DNA of 64,000 nucleotides from Burkholderia ubonensis (lineage in GTDB: Bacteria > Pseudomonadota > Gammaproteobacteria > Burkholderiales > Burkholderiaceae). A program made the position numbers and the translations under genes. The stretch lies in contig NZ_CADFEB010000001.1 in NCBI RefSeq assembly GCF_902833085.1, positions 479,742 through 543,741 of the forward strand, written 5' to 3'. Shown here piece after piece: positions 1-13,500 of the stretch. The notes under the pieces were generated by a model. That model worked only from the letters and a program-made list of their open reading frames with translations, did not search any database and was not told where the DNA came from. Position 1 is the stretch's first letter. Each line of letters begins with the position of its first letter.

Positions 1-1
1 C

Positions 2-142
2 CCGCTGTCGCGGTCCGAACTGATGGACGTCACGGAGGACTGGGTGCGGGCGGCGTTCACGATCGAGCCGAAGGATCTCGCGTACATGGAACGCCTCGTG
101 ATGCTGCAGAACCGGCGCGTGTCGAAGCTGCGCACGGTGTGA
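2..142 (+). CDS. rpfF: RpfF-type BDSF synthase, C-terminal end only (partial)
   Basis: Only the last 46 codons and the TGA stop are in the window, with the 5' part lost off the left edge. The tail is helical and basic and ends KLRTV. By itself it is too short to identify. The call rests on the neighbour: it converges on rpfR, and in Burkholderia the crotonase-fold enzyme RpfF, which makes the cis-2-dodecenoic acid signal BDSF from acyl-ACP, is encoded convergently with its receptor rpfR. The stop lies 39 bases from the rpfR stop. Another crotonase-family gene remains possible. Confidence 0.65.
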   Translation, partial: PLSRSELMDVTEDWVRAAFTIEPKDLAYMERLVMLQNRRVSKLRTV

Positions 143-181
143 TGCCGGCCGTCGCGTGACGGCACGGCATGACGGGAAAGT

Positions 182-2185
182 TCAGGCGATGAGCCTGAAC
201 TTTCTCTTTTCGGTGAGCCACTGCTCGAACGCCTGCGCGGCCATCGGCCGCGCGAAGTAGAAGCCCTGCGCCTGGTCGACGTCGATCTGCTTGAGAAAGT
301 CCGCTTCGGCGCGCGTCTCGACGCCTTCGGCCACCACCGAGAAATTCAGCGCGCGAGCCAGCGCCACCACCGAGCGCACCAGCGCCTGCGAACGCGGATT
401 GCGGTCGATGCCGGTGATGAAGCTGCGGTCGAGCTTGATCGTATCGAGCGGCAGGCGCGACAGCTGCGACAGCGACGAATAGCCGGTGCCGAAATCGTCG
501 AGGTGGATCTCCGCGCCGAGCAGGCGGAACTGCTTCATCAACGCGAGCGCCGCGCCTTCGTCCTCGATGAAGCAGCTTTCGGTCAGCTCGATGTCGAGCA
601 GGCCCGGCTTCAGGCTCGCGTCGTCGAGGATCGTTGCGAACTGGTGCACGATGTTCAGGTCCTGCAGCTGCCGCGCGGACACGTTGATCGCGATGCGCGT
701 CTCGAGCCCCTTCGCCTTCCACGCGGCCGCCTGCTCCGCCGCGGTGCGCATCACCCAGCGCCCGAGCGGCGCGATCAGCCCGGATTCCTCCGCGAACTGG
801 ATGAACTCGATCGGCGAGACGAGCCCGCGTTCCGGCGACTGCCAGCGGATCAGCGCCTCGACGCCGTGCACGTCGCCCGTCGCGAGGTCGACGACCGGCT
901 GGTAATGCAGCACGAACTGCTCCTCCTCGAGCGCCTTGCGCAGGTTCGTGTCGAGCCACATGTACTTCGCGACCTTCTGGTTCATCTCCACCGAGAACAC
1001 GCGATACGTGTGCTTGCCGGCCTCCTTCGCGACGTACATCGCGGTGTCGGCGCTGCGGATCAGCGTTTCGAGCGTGTCGCCGTGCTGCGGATACATCGCG
1101 ATGCCGATCGAGCAGCTCGTATACACCTCCATCAGCCCGAGATGGATCGGCGTGCGCAGCCGCTCGAGGATCACCTGCGCGGTCGCCTCCAGCAGCGGGC
1201 GCGTGCCGCGCGAGAACAGCACGAGGAATTCGTCGCCGCCGAGGCGCGCGAGCGTCGCGTTCTCCGGCAGGCAGCCGGCGATGATCGTCGACACGTCCTT
1301 CAGCATCCGGTCGCCGGTGATGTGCCCGTAGTGATCGTTGACGCGCTTGAAGTTGTCGAGATCGAGGAACAGGATGCCGACCTGCAGCAGGTTTTCGCCG
1401 GGGTCGCCGGCCAGCACGGCCTTGATCTGCTCGCTGATCGCATGGCGGTTCGGCAGGCCCGTGAGCATGTCGGTGTTCGCGAGCTCGATGAGCCGCTGCT
1501 GCGCCTTGCGCTCCTCGGTGATGTCGATGCCCGAGCAGATCAGGAACTGCTCGTCGACGCCGCTGCCGCTCTGCACGAACTTGTTGCGGAACTGGAACAG
1601 GCGCGGGCCGTTGATGGTGTTGATGTAGCGCTCGACCGAGAACGGCTTGTTGCTCGAGAAGAAGCCGTTGATGTTGGTGCGCGATTGCGCGCCCTGGTCC
1701 TCGCTCATGAACAGCTCGAACGCGCTGCGGCCGATCACGTCGACTTCGCGCCTGCCGGTCACTTCCTCGCACAGGCGGTTGAAGCGCTGCACGATGCCGT
1801 TGCGGTCGAGGATCACGACGAGCGAATTGACTTCGGAGACGACCTGCTCCGCGAACGCGAGGCCGTGCGCGAGATCGGCGGCGACCGACTCGGTGTCCGA
1901 ATACGCGCACGCGGTGCCGGCCCAGTCGGTCGTGTTGAGCCGCCGGCCGACGAGGTGGAGGCTGACCGGGTCGCCGAACAGCGTGATGTCGAGCACGAGG
2001 TGGGAGGTTGCGCCGGTCAGGGCACGAATCCGCGCGGCCTGCCCGGCCGTCAGCGCCACGCTGATGTTGGTCAGGCCGCGGACGGCGGCCAGCTCGAGCG
2101 CATTGCTGTCGCTGCCCAGGCGCCAGCACGGGCTGCGCGTGCCGAAGTGCGCCTCGAGTACCGCGCTTTCGTTTTCGTCATCCAT
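182..2185 (-). CDS. rpfR: RpfR, BDSF receptor with PAS-GGDEF-EAL domains
   Basis: This 667-residue cytoplasmic sensor binds the fatty-acid signal BDSF and sets cyclic-di-GMP levels. It has an N-terminal domain (about 1-100) matching the RpfF-interaction region of this family, then a PAS domain (about 115-225) expected to bind BDSF. The diguanylate cyclase domain has an intact GGDEF at 316-320. The phosphodiesterase domain has EAL at 443-445 and the DDFGTGYSSL loop further on, so both catalytic halves look intact. In the family, BDSF binding stimulates the phosphodiesterase. Length and domain order match Burkholderia RpfR closely. The ATG start fits the family N-terminus MDDENES. It converges on the rpfF tail. 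Confidence 0.93.
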   Translation of the reverse strand: MDDENESAVLEAHFGTRSPCWRLGSDSNALELAAVRGLTNISVALTAGQAARIRALTGATSHLVLDITLFGDPVSLHLVGRRLNTTDWAGTACAYSDTESVAADLAHGLAFAEQVVSEVNSLVVILDRNGIVQRFNRLCEEVTGRREVDVIGRSAFELFMSEDQGAQSRTNINGFFSSNKPFSVERYINTINGPRLFQFRNKFVQSGSGVDEQFLICSGIDITEERKAQQRLIELANTDMLTGLPNRHAISEQIKAVLAGDPGENLLQVGILFLDLDNFKRVNDHYGHITGDRMLKDVSTIIAGCLPENATLARLGGDEFLVLFSRGTRPLLEATAQVILERLRTPIHLGLMEVYTSCSIGIAMYPQHGDTLETLIRSADTAMYVAKEAGKHTYRVFSVEMNQKVAKYMWLDTNLRKALEEEQFVLHYQPVVDLATGDVHGVEALIRWQSPERGLVSPIEFIQFAEESGLIAPLGRWVMRTAAEQAAAWKAKGLETRIAINVSARQLQDLNIVHQFATILDDASLKPGLLDIELTESCFIEDEGAALALMKQFRLLGAEIHLDDFGTGYSSLSQLSRLPLDTIKLDRSFITGIDRNPRSQALVRSVVALARALNFSVVAEGVETRAEADFLKQIDVDQAQGFYFARPMAAQAFEQWLTEKRKFRLIA

Positions 2186-2846
2186 GGACGAGCCCCGACC
2201 AAAAAAACGCTCAGTTTAGACGAGGCCCCCCCATCCAATCGCGTGCGCGGACGCCCGCTACGGCGCCCGACGGTTCGACTGGGGTCGCGGCCCTCGCCCC
2301 GTTTTTTGCTCCAGACAATTCCGAACCCGCGTCCGCGCGTGTCGTGCGCGGGTTCTGCCAGACGAATGATGGGCTCATCTTATCAAATGAAGGACGGAAT
2401 TTGCAGTCACACAATTCTCACAGAGTGTCAAGCAAGCGGCCGCCGTGTCGGCGTTGGCAACAGTTGCCTGTGTCGCGTCGGAAAACGGCATGACCGGGCT
2501 CGCGAGAGCGGGTTGCAACCGCGCGTCGAACGCAGGTTGCGACGCGCCCGGCGTGACTTCGCCGGCAATTCATCGTTGCTCGAACCGGTTCCGCGATGAA
2601 TACGCGATCAGGGTCGGAACGTTACGGCGATGCGTTGCGCCGAACCGACATTCCGTCCCTGTCATCCGCGTTCGTCGAACTTGTTCAGGAATGTTTCGCA
2701 ATGCTGGCGCCGGTCGTCGCACGCATTTCGTCACCGATGAACGCACTTGCGCCGCACCGCGAAACATTCCGGACTGCAGGGCATTTCCGCGCGCCGAATG
2801 AATGAACCGCTTGCTTCATTGCGCGCACGCCCGTCGAAACGCACGG
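2186..2846. other. 661-bp intergenic region upstream of rpfR, no gene seen
   Basis: This region separates the rpfR start from the 5-oxoprolinase stop. Short open frames exist on both strands but none has a convincing ribosome-binding site or protein character. The one clear structure is a perfect 12-bp inverted repeat listed separately. The rpfR promoter should lie near the left end, but I cannot pick a -35/-10 pair with confidence. Confidence 0.5.
2688..2770. repeat. 12-bp perfect inverted repeat with a 59-nt gap
   Basis: GGAATGTTTCGC at 2688-2699 is the exact reverse complement of GCGAAACATTCC at 2759-2770. The gap is too long for a terminator. It could be two copies of a regulator site in opposite orientation, or chance in a 661-bp spacer. 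Confidence 0.5.
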
Positions 2847-6491
<3,645 letters not shown>

Positions 6492-6640
6492 GGCGATGGA
6501 ATCACTGTGTCGTGGGTTCGTGAATCGGAGGACGAGCGCCGTCCGCGCGGCGCGCGCTCACGCGCGTCGCGGCAGGCATCGTCGGGAATGGAAAGCGAGG
6601 TGCGCTCGCGCGGCGCGCACGCCGCGCCGCAGCGCCGGCG

Positions 6641-7942
6641 TCAGGCTTGCTCGAGCTCGCGGCCGCGGGTCTCGGGCAGCGTCAGCGCCGCGACGATCAT
6701 CACGCCGTAGGCGGCGACCGCGAAGATGCCGATGCTCGCGCCGAGGCCGTAGTGCTTCGACAGCGCGCCGATCAGGAACGGGAACAGCGCGCCGACCGCG
6801 CGGCCGACGTTGTAGCAGAAGCCTTGGCCCGAGCCGCGCACGCGGGTGGGAAACAGTTCGGTGAGGAACGCGCCCATCCCGGAGAAGATGCCCGATGCGA
6901 AGAAACCGAGCGGGAAGCCGAGCCACAGCATCGACGTGTTGGTCAGGTGCAGCGACGTATACGCGAACGCGATCGTCATCGAGCCGAGCGCGAACAGGAT
7001 GAAGTTCGGCTTGCGGCCGAGGCGGTCGGTCAGGTAAGCGCTCGCCAGGTAGCCGACCCACGAGCCGACGATTATCGTCGCGAGGTAGCCGCCGGTGCCC
7101 ATCACCGTCAGGTGGCGTTCGGTCTTCAGGAAGGTCGGCAGCCACGTCGTGATCGCGTAGTAGCCGCCCTGCGCGCCGGTCGTCAGCAGCGCCGCGCGCA
7201 GCGTCGTCGTCAGCAGCTTCGGCGCGAAGATTTCCGTGAGACGCGGCGCATCCGCGACGCTTGCCTGCGCGGCCTTCTCCTTCTCGTAGACGTCCGGCTC
7301 CTTCACGTAGCGGCGGATCACGACGACGAGCAGCGCGGGCAGCAGGCCGACGAGGAACAGCCCGCGCCACGCATATTCGGCGGACAGCGTCGAGAACAGC
7401 AGCGCATAGAGCAGCGCCGAGAGCCCCCAGCCGATCGCCCAGCCCGACTGCACGAGGCCGACCGCCTTGCCGCGATCGCGCGCGCGGATCACCTCGCCGA
7501 TCAGCACCGCGCCCGCTGTCCATTCGCCGCCGAAGCCGAAGCCCATCAGCGCGCGCGCCGCGAGCAGCTGGTGATAGTTCTGCGCGAGCCCGCACAGCCC
7601 CGTGAACACCGCGAACCACAGCACCGTGAGCTGCAGCGTGCGCACGCGGCCGATCCGGTCCGACAGGATGCCCGCGATCCAGCCGCCGAGCGCGGATGCG
7701 AGCAGCGTCAGCGTGCCGATGAAGCCTGCGTCCGCGAGCGAGATGCCCCAGGTCGCGACCAGCGTCGGGATCACGAACGACAGCATCTGCGTGTCCATTC
7801 CGTCGAGCATGTAGCCGACCTTGCAGCTCCAGAACGCACGGCGTTCGCGCGGCCCGGCCTCCGCATACCACGAGAAGAGGCCGCTGCGCCCGGCGCTCGC
7901 GGGGTCGGCGGCGGGGGGTGCCGTCAGGGTCTTGCTGTCCAT
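6641..7942 (-). CDS. MFS transporter (metabolite:H+ symporter type)
   Basis: The predicted inner-membrane permease has 433 residues and about 12 hydrophobic segments. The first loop carries the MFS motif GWIAGILSDRIGRVRT, and the second half has YLTDRLGRKPN. GFGFGGEWTAGAVLIGE resembles sialate/aromatic-acid/dicarboxylate symporters. I chose the ATG at 7942 because a GGAG box lies about 7 bases upstream and the N-terminus then begins MDSKTLT. An in-frame ATG 24 codons upstream would add a non-family leader. Position between 5-oxoprolinase and a DUF1445 protein suggests it imports the substrate of that pathway, but the substrate is not evident from sequence. Confidence 0.85.
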   Translation of the reverse strand: MDSKTLTAPPAADPASAGRSGLFSWYAEAGPRERRAFWSCKVGYMLDGMDTQMLSFVIPTLVATWGISLADAGFIGTLTLLASALGGWIAGILSDRIGRVRTLQLTVLWFAVFTGLCGLAQNYHQLLAARALMGFGFGGEWTAGAVLIGEVIRARDRGKAVGLVQSGWAIGWGLSALLYALLFSTLSAEYAWRGLFLVGLLPALLVVVIRRYVKEPDVYEKEKAAQASVADAPRLTEIFAPKLLTTTLRAALLTTGAQGGYYAITTWLPTFLKTERHLTVMGTGGYLATIIVGSWVGYLASAYLTDRLGRKPNFILFALGSMTIAFAYTSLHLTNTSMLWLGFPLGFFASGIFSGMGAFLTELFPTRVRGSGQGFCYNVGRAVGALFPFLIGALSKHYGLGASIGIFAVAAYGVMIVAALTLPETRGRELEQA

Positions 7943-8171
7943 GGTGTCGCTCCAGTCGAAGTGCGCCGAATGACTCGTCGAGCCGTCGTCGAGTCGTTGT
8001 CGGGTTGTCGTCATCAGCCGCCGGCTGCCGGGACGCGGATGCGCGTCGCCCTCCGGCCGGACGGATCGGGTTCGGTCACGGCGCGCCGCCGCGACGGGTT
8101 CGGGCGGGACGGCAGGTTCGCCGCCCCGCTTGGCCGCCCGATGCAGCCGCACCATGCGGCCGCATCGGGTG

Positions 8172-8945
8172 TCAAAACACCGCGAGCGACGCGTTCGTGA
8201 TGTCGGTCATCAGCATGTGGCCCGGCGTATGCGCGATCGCGAGCGGCAGCTTCGCGTCCATCAGCGCGGTTTGCGGCGTGACGCCGCACGCCCAGAACAC
8301 CGGCAGCTCGCCGTCGCGGATCGTCACCGCGTCGCCGAAATCGGGCGCGCCGAGGTTCTCGATCCCCAGTTCCCGCGGATGGCCGATATGGATCGGCGCG
8401 CCGTGCACGCCCGGGAACCGGCTCGTGATCTGCACCGCGCGGATCGCGTCCGCGCCGCGCATCGGCCGCATCGACACGACGAGCTGGCCGCCGAAGATGC
8501 CGGCGCGGCGGTTCGCGATCGACGTGCGGTACATCGGCACGTTGCGGCCCTCCTCGACGTGGCGCAGCGCGATGCCCTCGCGCGCCAGCATGTCCTCGAA
8601 CGAGAACGAGCAGCCGATCGCGAACACGACGAAATCGTCTTGCCACAGCGCGTCGAGCGCGTCGACGCGCTCGGCGAGCCGGCCGTCGCGGTAAACGTTG
8701 TAGCTCGGCACGTCGGTGCGGATGTCGACGTCGCGGCCGAGCGCGTCGAGCCGAAATTCGCCCGGCTCGCCGACGCCGAGCAGCGGACACGCCTTCGGAT
8801 TCGCCTGACAAAAGCGCAGGAAGTCGTGCGCGTACGCGTCGGGCAGGATCGCGAGGTTCGCCTGCGCGAACGGCCCGCAATGGCCGGCGGTCGGGCCGCG
8901 AAACGCGCCGCGGCGCACGGATTGGCGAAATTCGAAAGGCGTCAT
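8172..8945 (-). CDS. DUF1445 putative hydro-lyase / D-glutamate cyclase-like protein
   Basis: The 257-residue protein is of typical length for the YcsI/DUF1445 family (about 260) and colinear with it. Recognisable segments are the opening REXR-like stretch, [35 protein letters not shown] and the C-terminal GVTPQTALM...[11 protein letters not shown]. The bacterial family is annotated as a putative hydro-lyase. In animals a DUF1445 domain is part of the mitochondrial D-glutamate cyclase that forms 5-oxo-D-proline. Occurrence two genes from a 5-oxoprolinase on the same strand fits a role in pyroglutamate metabolism, though this is inference. ATG start at 8945; LysR gene divergent. Confidence 0.85.
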   Translation of the reverse strand: MTPFEFRQSVRRGAFRGPTAGHCGPFAQANLAILPDAYAHDFLRFCQANPKACPLLGVGEPGEFRLDALGRDVDIRTDVPSYNVYRDGRLAERVDALDALWQDDFVVFAIGCSFSFEDMLAREGIALRHVEEGRNVPMYRTSIANRRAGIFGGQLVVSMRPMRGADAIRAVQITSRFPGVHGAPIHIGHPRELGIENLGAPDFGDAVTIRDGELPVFWACGVTPQTALMDAKLPLAIAHTPGHMLMTDITNASLAVF

Positions 8946-9152
8946 GGCGATCGGTGGCGGGTCGGGTTGTCAGGAGGATGACGATGCCGTGTCATCGGAT
9001 ACGGCGAAGAATAGGAAAGAAAAAAATGCGACGCCAACGAGTTTTTTTGCGGCCCGTGTATAGAATTCCTTAACAAGGAGCCGGGTTTTCCCCAGTCCCG
9101 TTCAATTTTCGTGATGGGCAAGCTGGCACGCTTCGCCGCCTTCCGGATCGTC

Positions 9153-10085
9153 ATGAACACGCGTTTTCTCGAGACCTTCGTCACGCTCGCCGAGCTGCGC
9201 AACTTTCGCACCACCGCCGCTGCGCTGCATGCGACGCCGGCCGCGATCTCGCAGCGCTTGAAGGCGCTGGAAGAGGAACTGAAGACCGTGCTCGTCGATC
9301 GCGACAACCGCGAATTCCGCCTGACGCCGCACGGCGAATACCTGCTCGGCTACGCGAAGGCCGTCGTCGAGGCGACGCAGCAGTTGCAGGCCGCCGCGTC
9401 CGGCGAAAGCGCGCTGCGCGGCAAGCTGCGGCTCGGCGTGATCGAGACCGTCGTGCACAGTTGGCTGCCGCACTACATGCGCCGGCTCGCGGCCGACTGT
9501 CCGCAGCTCGAGATCGACCTGACCGTCGACGTCAGCGTCGTGCTGCAGCGCCGCCTGATGGCGGGCGAGCTCGACCTGATCATCCGCGTCGAGGGCAGCG
9601 ACGAGGCGTCGGTCGTCTGCGACGCGCTCGCGAACTATCCGGTGCGCTGGATCGCGCGCGCGGGGCTGCTGTCGGCCACGCGCACCGGGCTGGCGCGGCA
9701 GGTGCTGCGGCAGCCGATCCTGACGTACGGGCGCGGCACCGCGCCGCATCGCGCGCTGGAGGACATCGTCCGAACGCTCGCGCACGCGCACGGCGTGCCG
9801 CTGTCGGAGACGCGCATCACGGGGTCGCCGTCGATCTCGGTAATCGTGCAGCTCGTGCGCGACGGCTTCGGCGTGGCCGCGATTCCGCGGCTGTTCGTCG
9901 ACGCGCTGATCGAAAGCGGCGAGCTCGTCGAGCTGCCGCTGCAGCCGTCGCCGCCGTCGATCGTCGTGTCGATGTCGCGGCGGGTCGATGCGCCGAGGTT
10001 CGTGCACGGCGCGTCGATCGCGGCGCGCGCCGCGTGCCACGAGTATTGCGCGAAGAGCAACCGGCGGCTGGTCGAGGCGCTGTGA
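9153..10085 (+). CDS. LysR-family regulator of the 5-oxoprolinase cluster
   Basis: A 310-residue LysR regulator with an N-terminal winged helix-turn-helix (FLETFVTLAELRNFRTTAAAL then TPAAISQRLKALEEEL) and a C-terminal periplasmic-binding-like effector domain. The start is set at the ATG of MNTRFLET, where LysR proteins normally begin. An ATG 14 codons upstream would add an atypical leader. It is divergent from the DUF1445 gene with a 207-bp spacer, the usual arrangement for a LysR controlling its neighbour. Effector unknown; the cluster suggests an amino-acid or lactam. Confidence 0.9.
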   Translation: MNTRFLETFVTLAELRNFRTTAAALHATPAAISQRLKALEEELKTVLVDRDNREFRLTPHGEYLLGYAKAVVEATQQLQAAASGESALRGKLRLGVIETVVHSWLPHYMRRLAADCPQLEIDLTVDVSVVLQRRLMAGELDLIIRVEGSDEASVVCDALANYPVRWIARAGLLSATRTGLARQVLRQPILTYGRGTAPHRALEDIVRTLAHAHGVPLSETRITGSPSISVIVQLVRDGFGVAAIPRLFVDALIESGELVELPLQPSPPSIVVSMSRRVDAPRFVHGASIAARAACHEYCAKSNRRLVEAL

Positions 10086-10533
10086 CGCGGCGATCGCACC
10101 GACCAGTGTGAACAAGCGGGGCAAAGTGCACGACGGGCCGTCGGCTGGCCCGCAAGCGACAGAAGGCAAAAACGAATCACGCGTAACGGATTCAAGCTGA
10201 AACCGAAGCGAAATCCGCAATCGATTCCGAATCGATAAGACTCAACAAACTTGACAGCCGAAATATTAGGTTTTTCCCGATTACAAGAACGGGGGAGAAT
10301 GGAACAAACGACTTTTGTTTAACAAAAATCAAAATCAGAAAAATCGTATTCATCCTATAGGCGACGCTGCATTTCCACGTTATCAATCTCGGCATATGTG
10401 ACATGCGAGATCGTAGATGAGGAATGCATACGGCCATGAAATGGTCCGCCCGCGCGACCGGGCCGACAGCTATTGCTGCGGCAAAAGCCGTTGCAACATC
10501 GCCGCCATCGGCAAGTGAGCGAAGAGGAAATCA
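10086..10533. other. 448-bp AT-rich spacer before the VgrG islet
   Basis: Base composition drops clearly between about 10200 and 10440 compared with the GC-rich LysR gene, marking the left edge of an acquired segment. I see no convincing gene. A TTGACA hexamer at about 10250 has no matching -10 box at normal spacing. The vgrG promoter should be in this region. Confidence 0.5.
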
Positions 10534-13500
10534 ATGAGGACTCTTGCTCAGGCACGCACGCTGTCCATCTCCGGCGCAGCCCTGCCGACCTACGGAACGG
10601 ATGCGCTCCCGGTATTCGTTCCCGTGCGGCTGCAAGCCACCGAAACGATCGGCCGTATCGACGATTGCCGCTATCTCGTCACATTGCGCACCGACGACGC
10701 GTATGCGTTTTCGCCCAGCCTCGCGGCGAATCACGATCTGGATAAGGTGGTCGGAACTGAAGTGACGATTTCGATCCGGCTCGACGGCAACGTGCATTTC
10801 ACGCCGGGATTGGCTGGCAATGCCGGCCTCGGCAACCTCGGCGCGGGCGTGCGCGAAATCACCGCGCTGGTCGAGGCCGCACGGCTGGCCGGACAGGATC
10901 ACGATTCGATTCTGTACGAGCTGGAACTTCGCCCGTGGCTCTATCGGGCGACGCTCACGCAGGACTGCCGCATCTTCCAGGAAATGACCGTCGTCGAAAT
11001 CACCGACGCCGTGCTGGCCAGGTATCCGTACAGAGTCGACAAGCGCCTGGCCGGCGCATTCCGCGGGGTCTATCCGAAGCGCGACCTGCAGCGGCAGGCG
11101 TCCGAATCGGACTGGGCGTTCCTGCAACGCCTGTGGGAGGAATGGGGCATCTGGTGGTGGTTCGAGCATGACGACGGCCATCATCGTCTGGTCTTGTGCG
11201 ACACGATGGGCGGCCACCCACCGCACGGCGCGGCCTATGAGACGCTGCGCTACCTGCCGCCCGACGGCAAGCGCATCGACGAAGAGCACATTCATGCGCT
11301 ATCGGTGACGAGCCGCCTCACCGTCGGCCGTGTGACCGTGACGGACTACGACTACACGCAACCGCGTGCGAAGCTGGCGGTCACCGAAGCCAATCCGCGC
11401 GAGACGGCGAACGCCGACGGCGAAATCTACGCGTGGAGCGACTATAGTCAGCCGCTGGCAGGCGCACACGGTCTCGAGGGCGAACCGAACGAGACGGAGC
11501 GCGAAGCGAGCCATCTGGCACGCGTGCAACTCGAGGCGCAGCGCTGTGCCGGGCTGCGCGCCCATGGCGCGGGCAAGCTGCGCGGATTGAGCGTGGGCCG
11601 CACGTTCAAGCTGACGGGCCATCCGCAGCAGGCCGCGAACCGCGAATACGTGGTGGTGTCGTGCACGCTCGACATCGAGGAAATCGGCGATCGTGCCGGC
11701 CGCGCACAAACCTGCCGCGTCGACACGCAGTTCGAACTGCTGCCGGCAAACGAGCCGTTCCGGCTCACGCGCAGCGTCGGCAAGCCCGTGTTGAGCGGCC
11801 CGGAAACAGCCGTCGTCGTGGGGCCGGCCGGACAGGAAGTCTGGACCGACCAATACGGCCGGGTGAAGGTGCAGTTCGAGTGGGACCGTCAGGGCCGGCA
11901 CGACGAGCATTCGGGAATCTGGCTGCGCGTGTTGTCGCCGTGGCAAGGCGTCGACATGGGCGCGACCTTCATTCCGCGGATCGGCCATGAGGTCGCGGTG
12001 ATGCACTATCACGGCGATCCGGATTTGCCGGTGATTGTCGGCAGTGCCGTGAACGCATTCAGTCAGCCTGCGCTGGACCTGACGCACAATCAGGCCGTGT
12101 CGGTGATACGAGGCCGCGAGTTCCATGGCACGGCGTCCGGCCACGTGGCCATCGACGATACGCACGGGCAGATCCAGACGCAGATCGCCAGCGACGCGGG
12201 CGCATCGCAGCTCAGTCTCGGCAACCTTCGGCGCATCGTTCGGAAGACGGGCCGCGCCAACGCGCGCGGCAAGGGTTTCGACCTGCGCACCGACGATTGG
12301 GGCGTCGTGCGAGCGTTGAAAGGGCTGTTCGTCACGACGGACGGTCGACCGGGCGGCGCGGGTCATGCGAAGGATGTTCGCGAGGCTGTCGGCAGGCTGA
12401 CGCAGGCGCAAGAACTGCAGGCGAGTCTGTGCCGGCTGGCGCAACGGCATGACGCGCAACGATACGGCGCCGACCAGAGCGACGTGGCGAAGGCGATCGA
12501 CGCGCGCAACGCTGCGATCCGGGGCATGCCGTCGGGCGGGCCGGACGACTTCCCGGAACTGACGGAATCCGACATGGTGCTTGCCGGACCGACGGGCATC
12601 AGTCTGGCCGCCGGGCGCAGCGCCCATCTCGCCGGTAACGAGGACGTCGCGGTGACGAGCGGCCGCCACCTTGGCCTGGCGGCCGGCCGCTCGCTGTTCG
12701 CGAGCATCTCGCACACCTTCTCGCTGTTCGTGCACAAGGCGGGCATGAAACTAATTGCCGCCGCCGGCAAGGTGCGCATCGAAGCACAGACCGACGGGAT
12801 CGACGTGACGGCCAGGCAGGCGGTCCGGATCACGAGTACGGTGGACAGCGTTCATTTGCACGCGGCGAAGGAGATCGTGCTGCATGCCGGCACGACGGAG
12901 GTACGCATCAGCGAGCAGGGTTATGTCGTGCGCACGGCGGGCGAACATACGGTCTATGCGGGCAGTCACCAGACTGACGCCGCGCAGTCGCGACCGATGC
13001 GCTTCCCGGTCACGCCCGACGAGCCCGGGCAGTTTGCCGCGCAGTTTGTGCTGATGGAGCATGCGAGCGGCTTCGCGCTGCCGAATCAACCGTATCGGGT
13101 CACGCTGGACGACGGGCGCGTGATCGAGGGGGTGAGTAACGCGCGTGGCGAAACGGACGTGGTGACGGGCCATGAGGTGACGTTCGGCATGGTCGAAGTG
13201 CTGGCCGCGAGCGACCCGGACAAGGTGATTGCCGTCAATCGGGCGGCCATCGTGCGCGACAACTCGATGCCCTACACCGCCAAGGCGCCGAACGCCGACA
13301 AGCGGACTACGACGATCAGGGGCAAGACGGTGAGCGCGCCGGAACAGGGGGCTACGTCCGAGAATCAGCGGGCGAGTTTTGCGACCTGCGATCCGCTGAA
13401 CTTCGGGTTGCGCTTTCATCATTTCATAAACGGGGCGAAACAGAGCGATGTGCCGGAAAATCGGTCGCGCAACGATGTCGTGTATCCGGTGACGAAAGCC

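Noticed and set aside
503..2599. Long plus-strand frame opposite rpfR
   Set aside because: It is the antisense of rpfR, rich in Arg and Leu with no domain; a high-GC artefact.
10192..10437. Minus-strand 81-codon frame in the AT-rich spacer
   Set aside because: Looks like a signal peptide by chance in AT-rich DNA; no ribosome-binding site or homologue recognised.
11299..12735. Minus-strand frame opposite vgrG
   Set aside because: Antisense shadow without signal; the VgrG frame is clearly real.
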